Under the pieces are notes generated by a model. It saw nothing but the letters and a program-made list of their open reading frames with translations, had not been told where the DNA came from and searched no databases. 64,000 bases of DNA from Tubulanus polymorphus (taxonomy: Eukaryota > Nemertea > Palaeonemertea > Tubulaniformes > Tubulanidae). Numbering within the stretch: the stretch's first letter is position 1; each line of letters opens with the position of its first letter. The position numbers and the translations under genes were made by a program. Shown here one piece after another: positions 11,570 through 23,035 of this stretch. Location of the stretch: assembly GCF_964204645.1 (NCBI RefSeq), contig NC_134028.1, forward strand, positions 12,257,001 through 12,321,000, read 5' to 3'.

Positions 11570-11790
11570 ATATCATATTTTTTTGTTCGAGTGAGAAGAT
11601 TATCATGTTCCATTGTAGATTACTTTGACTATTACATTGCAGCGAAAAGACTATTAGTTCCACCACACGTTTTTTTCTTTGGAATGAAAAACTTTCCGAT
11701 CGAACAATGTATTTGTTCGAACGAATAACTTTTCCGACAAGAAAACTTTGTTCCAAATGAAAATAATTCTGTTCAATATAACAATTTACT
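11570..11790 (+). repeat. Family D minisatellite-like sequence (TTCGAAC words)
   Basis: AT-rich sequence in which GTTCGAACGAA, TTCGATCGAAC-like words and poly-A blocks alternate. It follows the LINE remnant, as its inverted counterpart does at 52610-53130. Confidence 0.6.
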
Positions 11791-12145
11791 TATCGTTTCA
11801 ATAATCGCAAAGAAGAATCGTATATAAATAAGTATATATGATGTATTCATATAACATGTCATGGGTTGATGCTGTGATGAGTGCGTAGTATCACGAATAA
11901 CTAGACTGGTACCAAAACAGGGGCTGGAGTGACTCCATAACCTTAAGAGGCGCAACCATGGGACCAGAAGTGAAACTCAATTCCCGGGTTCTGGATGCAT
12001 CTCATAATGGTAATACAAAGAGGTACACTCGATTTATATCGGAGAGGAATAATTTTCTTACATATTGATAACTCATTTCAATTAAGTATAGAGTAGAACA
12101 GGTTGAGATAATGAACTCGGTTGAAATTAGCATACCATATCATAC
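11791..12145. other. No gene seen
   Basis: No supported coding region or repeat. Confidence 0.35.
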
Positions 12146-12235
12146 AAACACATACCAGCACATACACACACAAGCACATACACACACATACGTATACGTA
12201 CATATACATGCACACGCACACATATATACGTAACT
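12146..12235 (+). repeat. CA/TA-rich microsatellite
   Basis: Imperfect (CA)n with interspersed TACATA and CATACG words. The Cys/Val/Tyr-rich minus-strand frame across it is an artefact. Confidence 0.85.
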
Positions 12236-12813
12236 ACAACTGTTTTTTTTTTTAGTCTGGACAACTTTATCACAGCTATTACTAGTGAGTTTGTCGGTTA
12301 CAGCCTCAGCCTCACCCCCGGTCACCAACATAATCCATGTCATTGGTGTCATTACTTATATCAACAGTTCCAGTACTGTCATTATGTTTGCGATCATTGG
12401 CGATGCCATTAATGCTATTATCATTTCCGAAATGTCAGCTTGTTCTTCGTCAGCGTTTTTTGGCTCATTATGTAGTTGGTTGATTGTTGGTTGAGTCCAA
12501 ATTCTATAGTTAATTATAGTTCTAGATAAAAAGATGACAGCAGTCAGCCAGTACTATGGGGGGCTGGCTGGATTTGTTTTGAAATCAATGGCATGGACGG
12601 TGACTTGCAGTTCTTCAGAGTCAATATGTCAAACACACTCCGTGAGGTGTAATAAGTGTCATTGACCTGTTCTTAAACATAGTTCTGATATCATAATTTA
12701 TCTTAAACTTTTATATCCGCATTACAATCCATTCATTGGTTTTGGCACCCAGGAATTGAGCTTTTCATGGGAGCTAACTTTTGAGACTCCCACAACAGTC
12801 AGCCATATTGAAA
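12236..12813. other. No gene seen
   Basis: The 69-codon frame at 12285-12494 has no recognisable motif, and I see no splice support for it. Confidence 0.35.
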
Positions 12814-13240
12814 TTTTAGCCATATATGTTTTCACAGTCCCCTGGTGGCAGTTGTATGAATTATAATGCAGGCTGGCATATTATACAGATGTCTATACAC
12901 TTATACTAAGGTATAATTTTCATAATGAACAAGCCGCATTACATGCGAACTAGGACTCCAGGGACACCATGCCCACTTGGGAATTCAAATGCTCAACAAT
13001 CTAACCATTCCAATATTCAATATTCAATTTTAGCCATATATGTTTTCACAGTCCCCTGGTGGCAGTTGTATGAATTATAATGCAGGCTGGCATATTATAC
13101 AGATGTCTATACACTTATACCAAGGTATAATTTTCATAATGAACAAGCCGCATTACATGCGAACTAGGACTCCAGGGACACCATGCCCACTTGGGAAGTG
13201 GTTTCAAATGCTCAACAATCTAACCATTTCAATATTCAAT
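12814..13240 (+). repeat. 214-bp direct tandem duplication inside family-B-like sequence
   Basis: The block starting ATTTTAGCCATATATG at 12813 recurs at 13027 almost unchanged, an offset of 214 bp. The second copy retains AAGTGG, which the first lacks (near 12981). Both copies include GGACTCCAGGGACACC and TGCCCACTTGGGAA, the opening of family B. Confidence 0.9.
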
Positions 13241-13382
13241 GCCCCCTGGTCATATGGAATGACCCAATGACATAGTCCTAGTGGGCTGTTGTGTTTACTT
13301 TTCATTCATTTCGTCCATCTGTGGGTCATTTCCAGTGTTTTGGATATGGTACCTGAATATTTTCCTTTTATTGCCTATACAA
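13241..13382. other. Spacer
   Basis: End of the family B fragment and unassigned DNA. Confidence 0.3.
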
Positions 13383-13712
13383 CAGGCCCGTACCCAGAAG
13401 GATGCGAGTGCATCCCCACAAAAGAGAAGGTCCGCAATTTTAGCAATGAAAAAAATTGTCCCTAAGAATCTAAAACTGGTTGATCTATTTGCTACTCTGC
13501 ACAGGAGTCGTGCGACTGCAAATTGTCTTATTGTAAAATTTTTTATTCAGTGTTTTGATGTTTTCTGATCAGAGTACCAGATATTGAAACCAAATGAGTG
13601 CTGACCTTGCATCAAAACTTAGAGCCTTCGTCACTTGGCTTTTACTGGCGTGGTTTAGGTCCACTTGTAGTTTATATTGCACGCCTCTTAGAGGGCCCTG
13701 GGTACGGGCCTG
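13383..13712. mobile_element. Short TIR element (MITE-like), about 330 bp
   Basis: CAGGCCCGTACCCAG at 13383-13397 has an exact inverted partner CTGGGTACGGGCCTG at 13698-13712. The CAG...CTG ends fit hAT-type elements, but the flanking 8-mers match poorly, so no clean target duplication can be claimed. There is no transposase: the 95-codon frame overlapping it has no motif. Confidence 0.75.
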
Positions 13713-14110
13713 TACTACACAGCAAACACTGCCATTTTTGTAAATCAAGCTATTTACTGAATCAACCCACAAATATATCGGATAGAACACCATTGTCCAT
13801 GGCGATTTTTTGTGATGTCATAAATGTGAATGTCAATTTTTATTATCAGATCTATGCTTAAAAATGAGGGGGGCCGCGGGAAAAAAAATTAATTCTTTTA
13901 CACCTAGATATCAGAAAAGTTTGGCGGATCCGTAATCGAACTAACAAAATAATGGTGTTTTGAATCATTTAAAAATGTGTTTCAGAAGTGTTAATTTGGC
14001 CATTCATAGTGTTTTTTATCTTAAAGTAGGGGTGCATAGTGTTAGAGTCAGAGTTACTATTGATATCTGGTCAGTATTAATCTGTAGTTTGAAATTATTG
14101 TCAATTTTTT
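13713..14110. other. No gene seen
   Basis: AT-rich spacer. Confidence 0.35.
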
Positions 14111-14830
14111 AACAACATACTTGTTCGAACAGAAATCTTTTAAGTACCGATAAGAAAATGTTGTTCGAATGAAAACAATTCTGTTCAATCAAACAATATG
14201 CTTTTTATTTGAATGAAAAGCTATTCATTCAGACCAAAAAATTAGTTCGAACAAAGAGCTATGTTATTGTTCAAACGAGGAAGAAAATTGTTGAGCAAAA
14301 AACAATTTTGTTCGAATGATAGTTTGAATGAAAACAATTGTGTTTGACCGAGCAACATATATTTTGTTTGAACGAACGCTGATATTTCACCTGTAAAAAT
14401 TGACATTTATTCGTACGTAATGAATGAATGGACCTTCTGACAAAAAAAGGTGTCGTGCGAAATAAATGAATGGTCCCTACAAAAAAAGTTTGTTGTGCGA
14501 AAACTATTTTGTTCAAAAGAAAGTCAAGTGAAAACAATTCTGTTTGATCGAACAATAAAACTTTTGTTGAAACAAAAAACTATTAACAATATACTTGTTC
14601 CAATGAAAAACTCAATGTGCCGACAAGAAAATTTTGTTCAAATGAAAACGATTCTGTTCGATCGAACAATATACTTTTGGTTTGAACAAAACCGGACCAA
14701 ACAAAATTTGTTCGGATGAAAACGATTTTTCCAAATTGGTTCCGTAGAACAAAGTAATATTGGTTCAGACAAAAAATTTGATGTTCCTATGAAAAGATTT
14801 GTTCGAACGTTTACGTTACCAGCTTTGATA
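14111..14830 (+). repeat. Family D minisatellite-like array
   Basis: About 700 bp of diverged repeats with recurring GTTCGAACA, TTCTGTTCGATCGAACAATA and GACAAGAAAATTTTGTTC-type words. No strict period. The Phe/Lys/Asn-rich frames on both strands are consequences of the composition. Confidence 0.75.
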
Positions 14831-15030
14831 TAGTCACTATGAGAATGAATGACAGCTTATTGGAAAACATATATAACACGTAGCTCATACATAGGCAGTG
14901 AGTCGGTCGGCCGTTTTTATCAAAAATGAAATTTATTTTAATGAATCCCAGAAAAAACGTTTTCACTCGGTACCTTTGAAGTCGGGTCGGTCGGGTTACG
15001 GCAAACAGACCATTAATATGGGATGGCCTA
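14831..15030. other. Spacer
   Basis: No feature seen. Confidence 0.3.
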
Positions 15031-15697
15031 AAAATGATGTCACATATCAGAGGGTGGCTGAATATTGGGTCATGGAAACCTCTTCCAATGTTGGCCGCGG
15101 AAGTTAAAATACCGGTACAGAAGAAATCGGTTATTAGATCGTTTTAAATCCTGGAATTTACGACTACAATATTCAGACCTCGACCTATACCTATAGTTTG
15201 CTGCATAATATTTTCAGGTCACAATTACAATTTATTAAAAATTCTATCAAACAGAAAACACAGCGCTCATCTTCTGCTACGATTATTCAGCCTATTTTCA
15301 TGTCAAACGCGCACGCGTTACAGCATCACCTTGAGTAGTGTACTGTACGAGCTTGTGTGTGTGTCGTGTAACACTCTGCGCGCACAGGTGGAGGCCTCGT
15401 GTAAGTGAATGTTCGCTTACACTTCAATGTCGATCAAAACAATCACCGGGTATTAAAATGAAACAATACCTATGGCGGATGTGTGAAATAATTACATCCT
15501 CACCAGCAATGAGCATTTAAAATTCGCACGTATACGGCACCTAGTCCAATGAAACGTACGCCATTCTATGGCTTTCCCATAATTATTTTAGTAGCGCCGG
15601 AATTCCCCATATATCCCAAAAACAGCCAATCCCATTGGCTCGTAGAGACGACGATTGGCTCAATGCCAACCTCATATCGCTGACAAAGGTAAACCAA
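15031..15697 (+). repeat. Family A repeat, middle and 3' parts (copy A4)
   Basis: Follows the family order from TGATGTCACATATCAGAGGG to the CCAAT-bearing stretch (AACAGCCAATCCCATTGG near 15622), then skips most of the exon-like frame and resumes at CAATGCCAACCTCATATCGC, finishing in GCTGACAAAGGTAAACCAAA. The internal deletion removes the ATG. Confidence 0.85.
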
Positions 15698-15702
15698 AAA
15701 AT

Positions 15703-15900
15703 CTAGCGATTTGGTTGGGAAAATAGCAGCACTATAGTTGAAAAAAGTTGACAAACCAGCTCTGACTGTCTAATCATTTAAAAGCATTGCCTTCACATGG
15801 AACTATTTCCGCCTTATCACAGGTTCACTCTGCCGCTGTGATTCACCCATTCAACGATAAAAACTTTCCCACGGTCTTACTATCTGCATTTTCTAATAAA
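15703..15900 (+). repeat. Family C repeat (copy C2)
   Basis: Near-identical to 2515-2718. It directly follows family A copy A4, which suggests either adjacent insertion or that C is a downstream part of a longer A-type element. Confidence 0.75.
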
Positions 15901-16977
15901 GGTCCAATGGCCCTGTGGCTCACCATTAAATCATTTAGTGCATATATTGTCAAAAATATTATACTAAATATAAATTAATTTGGATTGAAGATGTATAAGG
16001 CTGACAATATATGCGCCTGCAGATGTGTTAGAGTTCTGTGTATACTATCATTGCCGAGTCACTGTGCTATATATAGACTCACTCAGGTGATTACTAACAC
16101 CCACAGCCATATACTGTAGCCTATATTCGCACGCACGCGGCTGACTGCTGACGCGGGTATATACAAATGTACTAGCAACGCAGTATTAGATTGGCCGTAA
16201 TATCACAAGTCAGAATACATCCATCCACAAAATGTCAAAAATATACAAACATATACGGACTTTTTTTTCTAGAAATAAAAAAAATACCGGCTATGATTGG
16301 AAGACCCACTACGAACCCTGTCATTGGTATCGTCATACTTGCTAGTTCAGAATTGCAACTGAATTGAATAGCCTACTCGCTTATATTCGTGTCAACGAAC
16401 AAATTATAAGCAAACGTACGATACCTAATCGAATAAAATGTTCGCCATTTCGTCTTGGATTTCACATTAGGCTTTCCCAATTACATCAGAGACGCTGAAA
16501 TTCCCAGAATTTCCCGTATATCCCACAAACAGCCAATCACATTCATTGTAGCTCAGGTTACAAGGTCAACTCAAATAAATAGAAGCGAGGAAATTTAGGG
16601 GGTTTATAAAGTGAGGGCTTGTAGGTCAAAAAGTACATTGAGATCAGTCGAACTAAAAACGGCGACACTTCCAGGAAGGATTGAACTTTTATATATTTCA
16701 ATTTCAAGCATGCAAATTGTCATATATAAAAACGTGCCATTACTAAGTGCTAAAAAGCAGGCTTTTTGCGTGTTTTTCAAGAATAAGTCCCCTAAAAATA
16801 ACTCGATCACTATGAAATTTTTGTGGGCTCGAGAACTCATTAAGCCAAACCATAAAACCAAAAATCAACACAATCGGTTCAACAGCCAATGTTTGTGTCT
16901 TGTTGACACACCGGTACTCTATTCATTTTCAATGAAAACTGCTTCATCAGACCGTTTGCATAGGCAAACCTAAGGTT
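15901..16977. other. Mostly unassigned; one CCAAT-bearing promoter-like stretch
   Basis: 16438-16555 resembles the family A promoter stretch (GGCTTTCCCAATTACATCAG, then CCCGTATATCCCACAAACAG and CCAATCACATTC) but is more diverged. The frames at 16604-16861 and 16611-16973 overlap antisense to each other and have no motif. Confidence 0.35.
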
Positions 16978-17175
16978 CGCCAATAATTTAGAGAAATATT
17001 TTTTTAAAGTGAAAGTTCACACTGCATTAATAAGATTAAAGTATTTATTCGTTTGACAAATCTTCCTCTGAACTCCCACCAACAAGTTATAAGTTTCTGC
17101 GAAAGCAACAGAAACCCTAACATTAATCGCCGGTTATCAATAGGGTTTTCTGTGAAGAAACAGAAAACCCTAATT
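16978..17175 (+). repeat. Family C tail and AGGGTTTTCTGT inverted repeat
   Basis: 16985-17091 matches 2719-2820. It is followed at 17142-17172 by AGGGTTTTCTGT, a short loop, and ACAGAAAACCCT, an exact 12-bp inverted repeat. Confidence 0.75.
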
Positions 17176-17179
17176 AAAA

Positions 17180-17460
17180 AGAGCAAACCATTAGGAAGCT
17201 AAAGTGACATTTATGGGCACATCAAAAGGTCACAGGATAGCTCTCTTGGGTCCAATCGACACAATTTTTCATAAGCTGATGGACCCTTGTATACAAATAT
17301 ATATGCAAGATCAAGATGATTGATCAAAGCGTCTTCCAAAATTTCCCTCAAAACACTTCAGAAACGAGTAAAAAGTGCTGATTGATAGATATTTCTTTAA
17401 AATTTCTCTAAAAAATTTCAGTTAAGGGCCATTGGTCCAGTAGGATCAACTGAGCACATT
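17180..17460 (+). repeat. Family B tail fragment
   Basis: Shares TGGGCAC.AAAAGGTCA, CCAATTTTTC-like and AAAGCGTCTTC words, in order, with 43.0-43.15 kb and 49.6-49.75 kb. Confidence 0.7.
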
Positions 17461-18681
17461 TGACTATTTGAGAACAAAAATTGATTTGTTCTCGGATTTG
17501 CAATACCATATAAACAGCTGGTAAATATGTTATCATATATCATAGTTATCATATTGTTTTCAAGGATGTGAAAGTGGGATGGGTACAAACTTGGATTCAG
17601 CCTACAATAGTACTACAATACGATATTACCAATGTATAGTAGGCTAGTACAAGAGCCCCAAGGGGCACTATGGCCAGCCTGTCAGCTTTTCATAAAATGG
17701 CAAATGATGATGCATTCTGTGGGTTAAATTTGTCAAAATACACTCCCAGCTCAGAGTCAATGCCTAATAATTTACACAATACAATCGTAGAATACAAAAG
17801 TAGCACAGACAGGGACTGAATCTGGCAGGAACAAATACCTCAGATAAATCTTTTCCCTTGGTCTTATTGATTTTAATGTTGGATAGAATTGAATTTTCTG
17901 AAATTTGCTCAATAAAACAAAATTGAATTGTGATTTGATGTTTTTATTTGTTCAATAAAGTAAAATTGAATTGGATTTGATATTTTTTGCGGAATAAAAT
18001 TTGATTGAATTTGTAGTTTGAGCAAATGGCTAATTAGCATATCAAGGTCATCTATCATATTTAAGAAAAAGCTATTTTTCTGTGACTTTGCACAATGGTC
18101 AATGATATTTTCTGTAGTGCTAATAAAAATATTCCTCCCAAAAACCAAATCAACTAAAGCTTTCACAGAAATCGATCTTGAAATACAACTTGAGATCTTA
18201 AAATAAAACCCGGAAGTAAAACGGTAGACGATACCAAGGGATCACGTGAACACCTGCTGATTTCTGCGGCTAAGCCAATCATAGAGGAGTCTTTTATCAT
18301 GCGGTACTTTACACAGCCATACTTTATATATATTTAGTCTGATTTTGGCTTATAATGTTATGTATTTAAAATAATGAAATGTCTTAATTTGTCATAGTTA
18401 ATGTTATATCATAAACATATATTCCATATATTGTATCTATAAACTTAGTAACTGTTTTGAGTTTTGTGTCAAACATTAATTAGCACCTGCAATTACTATA
18501 ATCCCACAGACCTGTGTTGCTAATTGGTGTCTGACACTCACCAATTTAAGAGTAGTTATTCTCATATTATATTAATGCCAACATGTCTAAACTGTGAGAT
18601 ACATGTCTAGCAAGTATTGTTTATTTAATAACTATGGCTAATTAACTATCAAACTCATGTCTCAGCTAGTTCTCAGCAGAT
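17461..18681. other. No gene seen
   Basis: Very AT-rich. The overlapping frames around 17909-18206 (both strands) have no recognisable motif. Confidence 0.35.
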
Positions 18682-18780
18682 GGGTATAAATACCCATGGA
18701 ATGGAACTGCAGTCATTCTATTCTGCTGACAATATACTACATGAACGAAACCTCTGAGTTGCTCTTTATTTAATTCAAGG
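18682..18780 (+). promoter_or_regulatory. Possible TATA promoter with short leader and splice donor
   Basis: GGGTATAAATACCC at 18682-18695 is a TATA-box match. About 30 bp downstream begins a segment that ends in TTCAAGGTAAGCC at about 18785, a good 5' splice-site match with its exon-intron border after CAAG at 18779. The same leader, 18713-18780, recurs at 19012-19079 with one mismatch. No long open frame follows, so the gene served, if any, is unknown. Confidence 0.4.
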
Positions 18781-19011
18781 TAAGCCATCATTATGTCATG
18801 TGACCTGAACTCTGGAGATTGTATTAGAGGCATGTTTTGGAGAAATAATCATTTAATATATTTCTTCAAATGTGCTTTTGATGTATTATACAGTCAGATT
18901 TATTAGTGGTTAAATCTAGCTTTTGCTTGTAATAAAATACCATATTTTAAGCGTCAAATACTATTGCTTTTATAAATATTAAAAATATGTAACTTGTAAT
19001 TATTATAATAT

Positions 19012-19079
19012 TCATTCTATTCTGCTGACAATATACTACATGAACGAGACCTCTGAGTTGCTCTTTATTTAATTCAAGG
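19012..19079 (+). repeat. Second copy of the 68-bp leader-like segment
   Basis: Identical to 18713-18780 except one A/G change, at an offset of 299 bp. Here the GTAAGC donor is replaced by GACTGAG, as would be seen if the first segment had been spliced to another exon and reinserted, or simply if a short duplication ended at that point. Confidence 0.8.
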
Positions 19080-20089
19080 ACTGAGAAAACAACAGCATCA
19101 TACTTTGCTTTCTGATTGGCTTTTCAAAACCAATATTTTTGTGATCAGATATTCGCGAAAAAGCTCATATCAATTTCAACGAGGCCCTCTTTCAAAATTC
19201 AGCTACGTAGAGTTTGGAGATTATGCTTTAATGAATGATTTGTATGAATATATGCTCAGTTGCACAGTAAAAGAGCCTTTGCTCTGGAAACCATGTCATT
19301 TAAATTCGCTCCATTTGTATAGTAATAGGCTCAGCCTGCGGCTGGCCTAAAAAATTAGGTTATTTAACCACTATTTATTACCGTCAAAGGCTCTTTATCA
19401 GAGTCATTCTTCGATGCTCCATAACTCTCATCTAAGGCATCAAAATCCTCACTGTAGTTACCAGTTAGAATATCTACAACGAATCAATAAATGAAGAAAT
19501 GAAAAAAGCATTGACCAAACAGAATGTCACTTAGACGACTTTTGCCCCAACATTAGAGGGGATATACCTGAGTGTAAAATGTCAACCCATTTCTGAGTTA
19601 GCTGGAAATGAAAATGATCAGCAACTAGAATATGGCATAACGCCACGTATAAAAACCTGGTACATTCAAAGTTTTAATATACAGTACCTGTATTGAATAA
19701 AGGACTAGCACAACGCACAAACAACAGGGCCGTACAATTCGTTATGTTAATGAGCTCCATTAATTTTAATGAGCTCCTTAGCAACCCCGAAATTGAACTG
19801 GAATAACTACAGCCAGCGCGAAACAAGTGTCTTATTAATGAAACAACATGGGGGATGGTTGAAAACATTTCGGCTTAAATTTAGTCGAGTTTTAGGACTT
19901 TGATGAATTTCGCGAAACCATGAGTCAATTGATTAATTCTATTTACGTTGGCCACATTTCCTGAAAAATATTTCTGGCTCAAGTCAACGTACAGAATGGA
20001 CAGAATGGTAGGAATTTACATACAGCACTTTACTTCCGCGTTCACTCTAAACTTGTACCAATGACAACGACAGCAGAGTTTATGTAATT
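19080..20089. other. No confident gene
   Basis: An 81-codon frame at 19105-19350 follows the leader-like repeat but shows no family signature. The rest is unassigned. Confidence 0.3.
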
Positions 20090-20560
20090 TAAGGTGAGAA
20101 TCCTTTAACCAGGGAATGTAAGACATGATTTCTTTATAATATGAGTATGTATGGTAGCAGATGAGTACTCGGTGAAGCAATGATCACTGTTGGCTACCTA
20201 CTTGCCTAGCTTTGGCTTGGGGATACACCTAGACTAGAATATATTTAGGCCCTATTAGGTAGAGCCAGTCAGTGGAGAGCCTAAGAAGCTATTTAAATTG
20301 GTCTCCTAAGATATCTTATATTCTTTATTTCGCTCCTCTATGATATAAACTGAGTAATTCTTACATTTGATAGCTTAATTACTGGTGGAAAGAGGTCAGA
20401 TGACATGAAATCGACATTGGCTGACTAATTGGCGCGAGTAGATCAAGCGTTGAGGTTTCAAAAGGTGTGGCCAAAATGCTTGAATCATCAGGGGTAGACA
20501 AATGATCCAAAATGAATGAAAACTTCACCTTGATGATCATCAGTTGATTTTGCTGTAATT
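20090..20560 (+). repeat. Family E dispersed repeat (copy E1)
   Basis: 20105-20270 matches 50612-50820 (GAATGT.AGACATGATTTCTT, TTGGCTACCTACTTGCCTA). 20320-20450 matches 53940-54075 (CTGAGTAATTCTTACATT, GGTGGAAAGAGGTCAGATG). Confidence 0.75.
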
Positions 20561-21723
20561 GTCTTGCCTGCATGAATCAAAATATCCCTCATTTCAAAAT
20601 CTGTGTTCAGTGGAAGTTCTTTCAATAAAATAAAAAATTATCTAACTAATTTTTATGTATTCAAGATTGAATTTGAATTGATCTAAAACCAGAGACTCAT
20701 ATTCAAATTCTGTGAAGTCAGTTAAGGTTATTTGCTTATATCAAGCCGAGGGCTCAAATGGCTAAAACTCAATTCCTCAATGTCCCTATAATGCCGAGTA
20801 CCCTGGGGAGCATCTGGAGCAGCTGGAGGAAGGGGTTAAAAAACCACGAGTCACCTGTTGTGCAGCTGTTGTTAACCACGGTATTAATAACGTCCGTAAC
20901 TATGGGCAGACAACAGAGAGTATTTACTGTACAATGTTCTGGCCAGGAAATACCCAAACCTTTCTCTATTCCACCTTAAGTTGCCCAAAGCTCCTGTTAT
21001 AAGAGGAAAATGAGAGACGGTGGTCCCCAAAGACAGAATAAACACGCACTGCGAGAAAGCGGGATTTCGGACCATAGACCAACCCGAACTGGAGGAAGGG
21101 AACTTCAAGGGAATCCACTACCGTCGTTCCTATACCGGCTATGGAGACTGTCACCTGACATATCATCACTGTGGTTAAGGGTCACTTGGGGATATGATGT
21201 GGTAGTAGGGTGGGCACCGTACAGCGGTTAAATCACCATACTCTCCTTTCATTACCCATAACTGGTTACCGTGCTGACATGTTTTACCTCGAATTTGGGT
21301 ACTGCCATTGTTTTTTTATTTTATTTTTAGCTTACCTTGTTGTTACGGAATCAGACTCATGTTGGAACCTTCTGCAAGAGGCCCAACCGACCTGATGAAC
21401 CTTCTGTGATTTCAGCACGTAGGAACCTGCTGTTCACCGACCTAGGCAAGTGTGTTGATTATTGAGCGAGTACCTTCAAATGGTTTAATCGCCTCTAATC
21501 TACCCCCAGTGGAACATAAGCATAGTGTTGGTGTATCAGTTGGGTCGCGTTGGATAATTGGATTTATTGCAAATTGCGAACTGTAAATAGCGAATGTGTG
21601 CGAATGTGTGTGTTGGTGTAACCCGTAGTTTATGACATTTTTGTAACGGACACTGAATATCGACATGATATATGAACTGTAAATACTGGACGTATGTGCG
21701 GTCGTAAGCTATGCTTACAACAC
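20561..21723 (+). other. Unrecognised internal sequence upstream of a probable LTR
   Basis: Several short plus-strand frames (for example 20758-20979 and 21010-21231) could be remains of the body of an LTR element, because a polypurine tract and LTR-like sequence follow. No gag, protease, reverse transcriptase or integrase motif is visible, so the assignment rests on position only. Confidence 0.3.
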
Positions 21724-21738
21724 TTTTGGGGGGAGTGG
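21724..21738 (+). other. Polypurine tract
   Basis: TTTTGGGGGGAGTGG lies immediately before the TGTAACG that opens the probable LTR, the position and composition expected of a plus-strand primer site. Confidence 0.6.
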
Positions 21739-21864
21739 TGTAACGGGTCTCGTACCTGTTGTTATGTATAGAGTTTAATATAAATTGCCCCCTTATAGTC
21801 TATCGTCGGAGCGAAGATCATCCTTAAAGGAGGTATTAGATATTTAGAAGACAGGATCGTTACA
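21739..21864 (+). mobile_element. Probable short LTR (126 bp)
   Basis: Begins TGTAACG and ends CGTTACA, an exact 7-bp inverted terminal match in the TG...CA form of LTRs. TTTAATATAAATT at about 21776-21788 is TATA-like. No second LTR was found upstream in the window, so this may be the 3' LTR of a 5'-deleted element. Confidence 0.6.
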
Positions 21865-22022
21865 TTGCTTCGATGACAAACTAAATCCCAAGCAAGATGA
21901 CCTTCCAAATTTAATGTAAATTAAGAAAGAAAACAACCAAATAAATTGATCATCAAAAATAAATTAATTGTTTATTACGATACTTCTTCAATTTCAAAGT
22001 AATACTTTTTCAAGATAAAAAT
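21865..22022. other. Spacer
   Basis: AT-rich, no feature. Confidence 0.3.
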
Positions 22023-23033
22023 AAATAAATTGCCCATGGGCAAAGTGTGGTTTACCTTGAAAGCTAGAGGTTGGGGTAAGGGCATTGCTTGAAAAATCTT
22101 TTTAATTCATGACTTCAAAGTTCTACAAGTTTAAATATTGTATTTCATCTTTCTTAAAGGAATATTTTGTAGACATATAAGAACAAAGATAAACACTTGT
22201 TTATGGTCTACGTCCAAAATTGCATAGGGTACAGGTAGGCGTGGCATGGAAACTATTTTATATTTTCAAAGAAATATTTTTCATTATATGAAAAAATATT
22301 CAAATAAAATTCATATGATGTCACATATCAGAGGGTGGCTGAATGTATGGCCGCGGAAGCTAAAATACCGGTGCAGTAAGAAATTGGCGTATTAGATCGT
22401 TTTAAATCCTGGAATTTACCACTACCTCGACCTATACCTAGTTATACATAGTTTGCTGCTTAGTATTTTCAGGTCACAAGAAATAAAATCTATTACAAAT
22501 TCAATCAAACAGAAAACACAGCGCTCATCTTCTGCTGATGAAATGTCAAACGCGCTAGCAAGCAGCGTTACAGTATCACTATAGTGGTGTATACTGAACG
22601 CGCGTGTGTTTGTGTTTGTGGAGGCCTTGTGTAAGTGAATGTTCGCTTACACTTCAATGTCAATCAAATCAATCACGGCACCTATACAGCACCTAGTCCA
22701 ATGAAACTATCGCCATTCTATGGCTTTCCCATAATTATTTTAGTAGCGCCGGAATTCCCCATATATCCCAAAAACAGCCAATCACATTCACTCGTAGAGA
22801 CAACGCCCCCCCCCCCCCAATCGAGGTCAATGCAATTTTATACGCGAGAGCTAAGAATTTTCCCGCCAAAAACAATTTTTCGCAGAATTTTAACAATGTT
22901 GACCATGTCATCGACGGAGGTTCACCATGCCTTCAATCGCATCGATTATACGTCGTTTAACCCGAGAACCAATGAAACAAATGCTCACATAAAAAAACCG
23001 TACGGCGATTTTACATGAATTGGCTCAATGCCA
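22023..23033 (+). repeat. Family A repeat, near full length (copy A5)
   Basis: Runs from AAATAAATTGCCCATGGGCA through the middle part, the CCAAT stretch (AACAGCCAATCACATTC at about 22774) and a 13-base C run at 22806-22818, into the exon-like frame at 22901 (ATGTCATCGACGG). A one-base change in the A/C run near 22992-23000 shifts the frame, which then ends in TGA. It stops near CAATGCCAACTT, where the 145-bp tandem array begins. Confidence 0.85.
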
Positions 23034-23035
23034 AC

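Noticed and set aside
12140-12352. Cys/Val/Tyr-rich minus-strand frame
   Set aside because: It is translation of the CA/TA microsatellite.
13383-13712. 8-bp target duplication for the CAGGCCCG element
   Set aside because: Flanking 8-mers agree at only about half of positions, so no duplication is claimed.
14271-14719. Phe/Lys-rich frames on both strands
   Set aside because: They arise from the A/T-rich TTCGAAC minisatellite, which lacks stops by composition.
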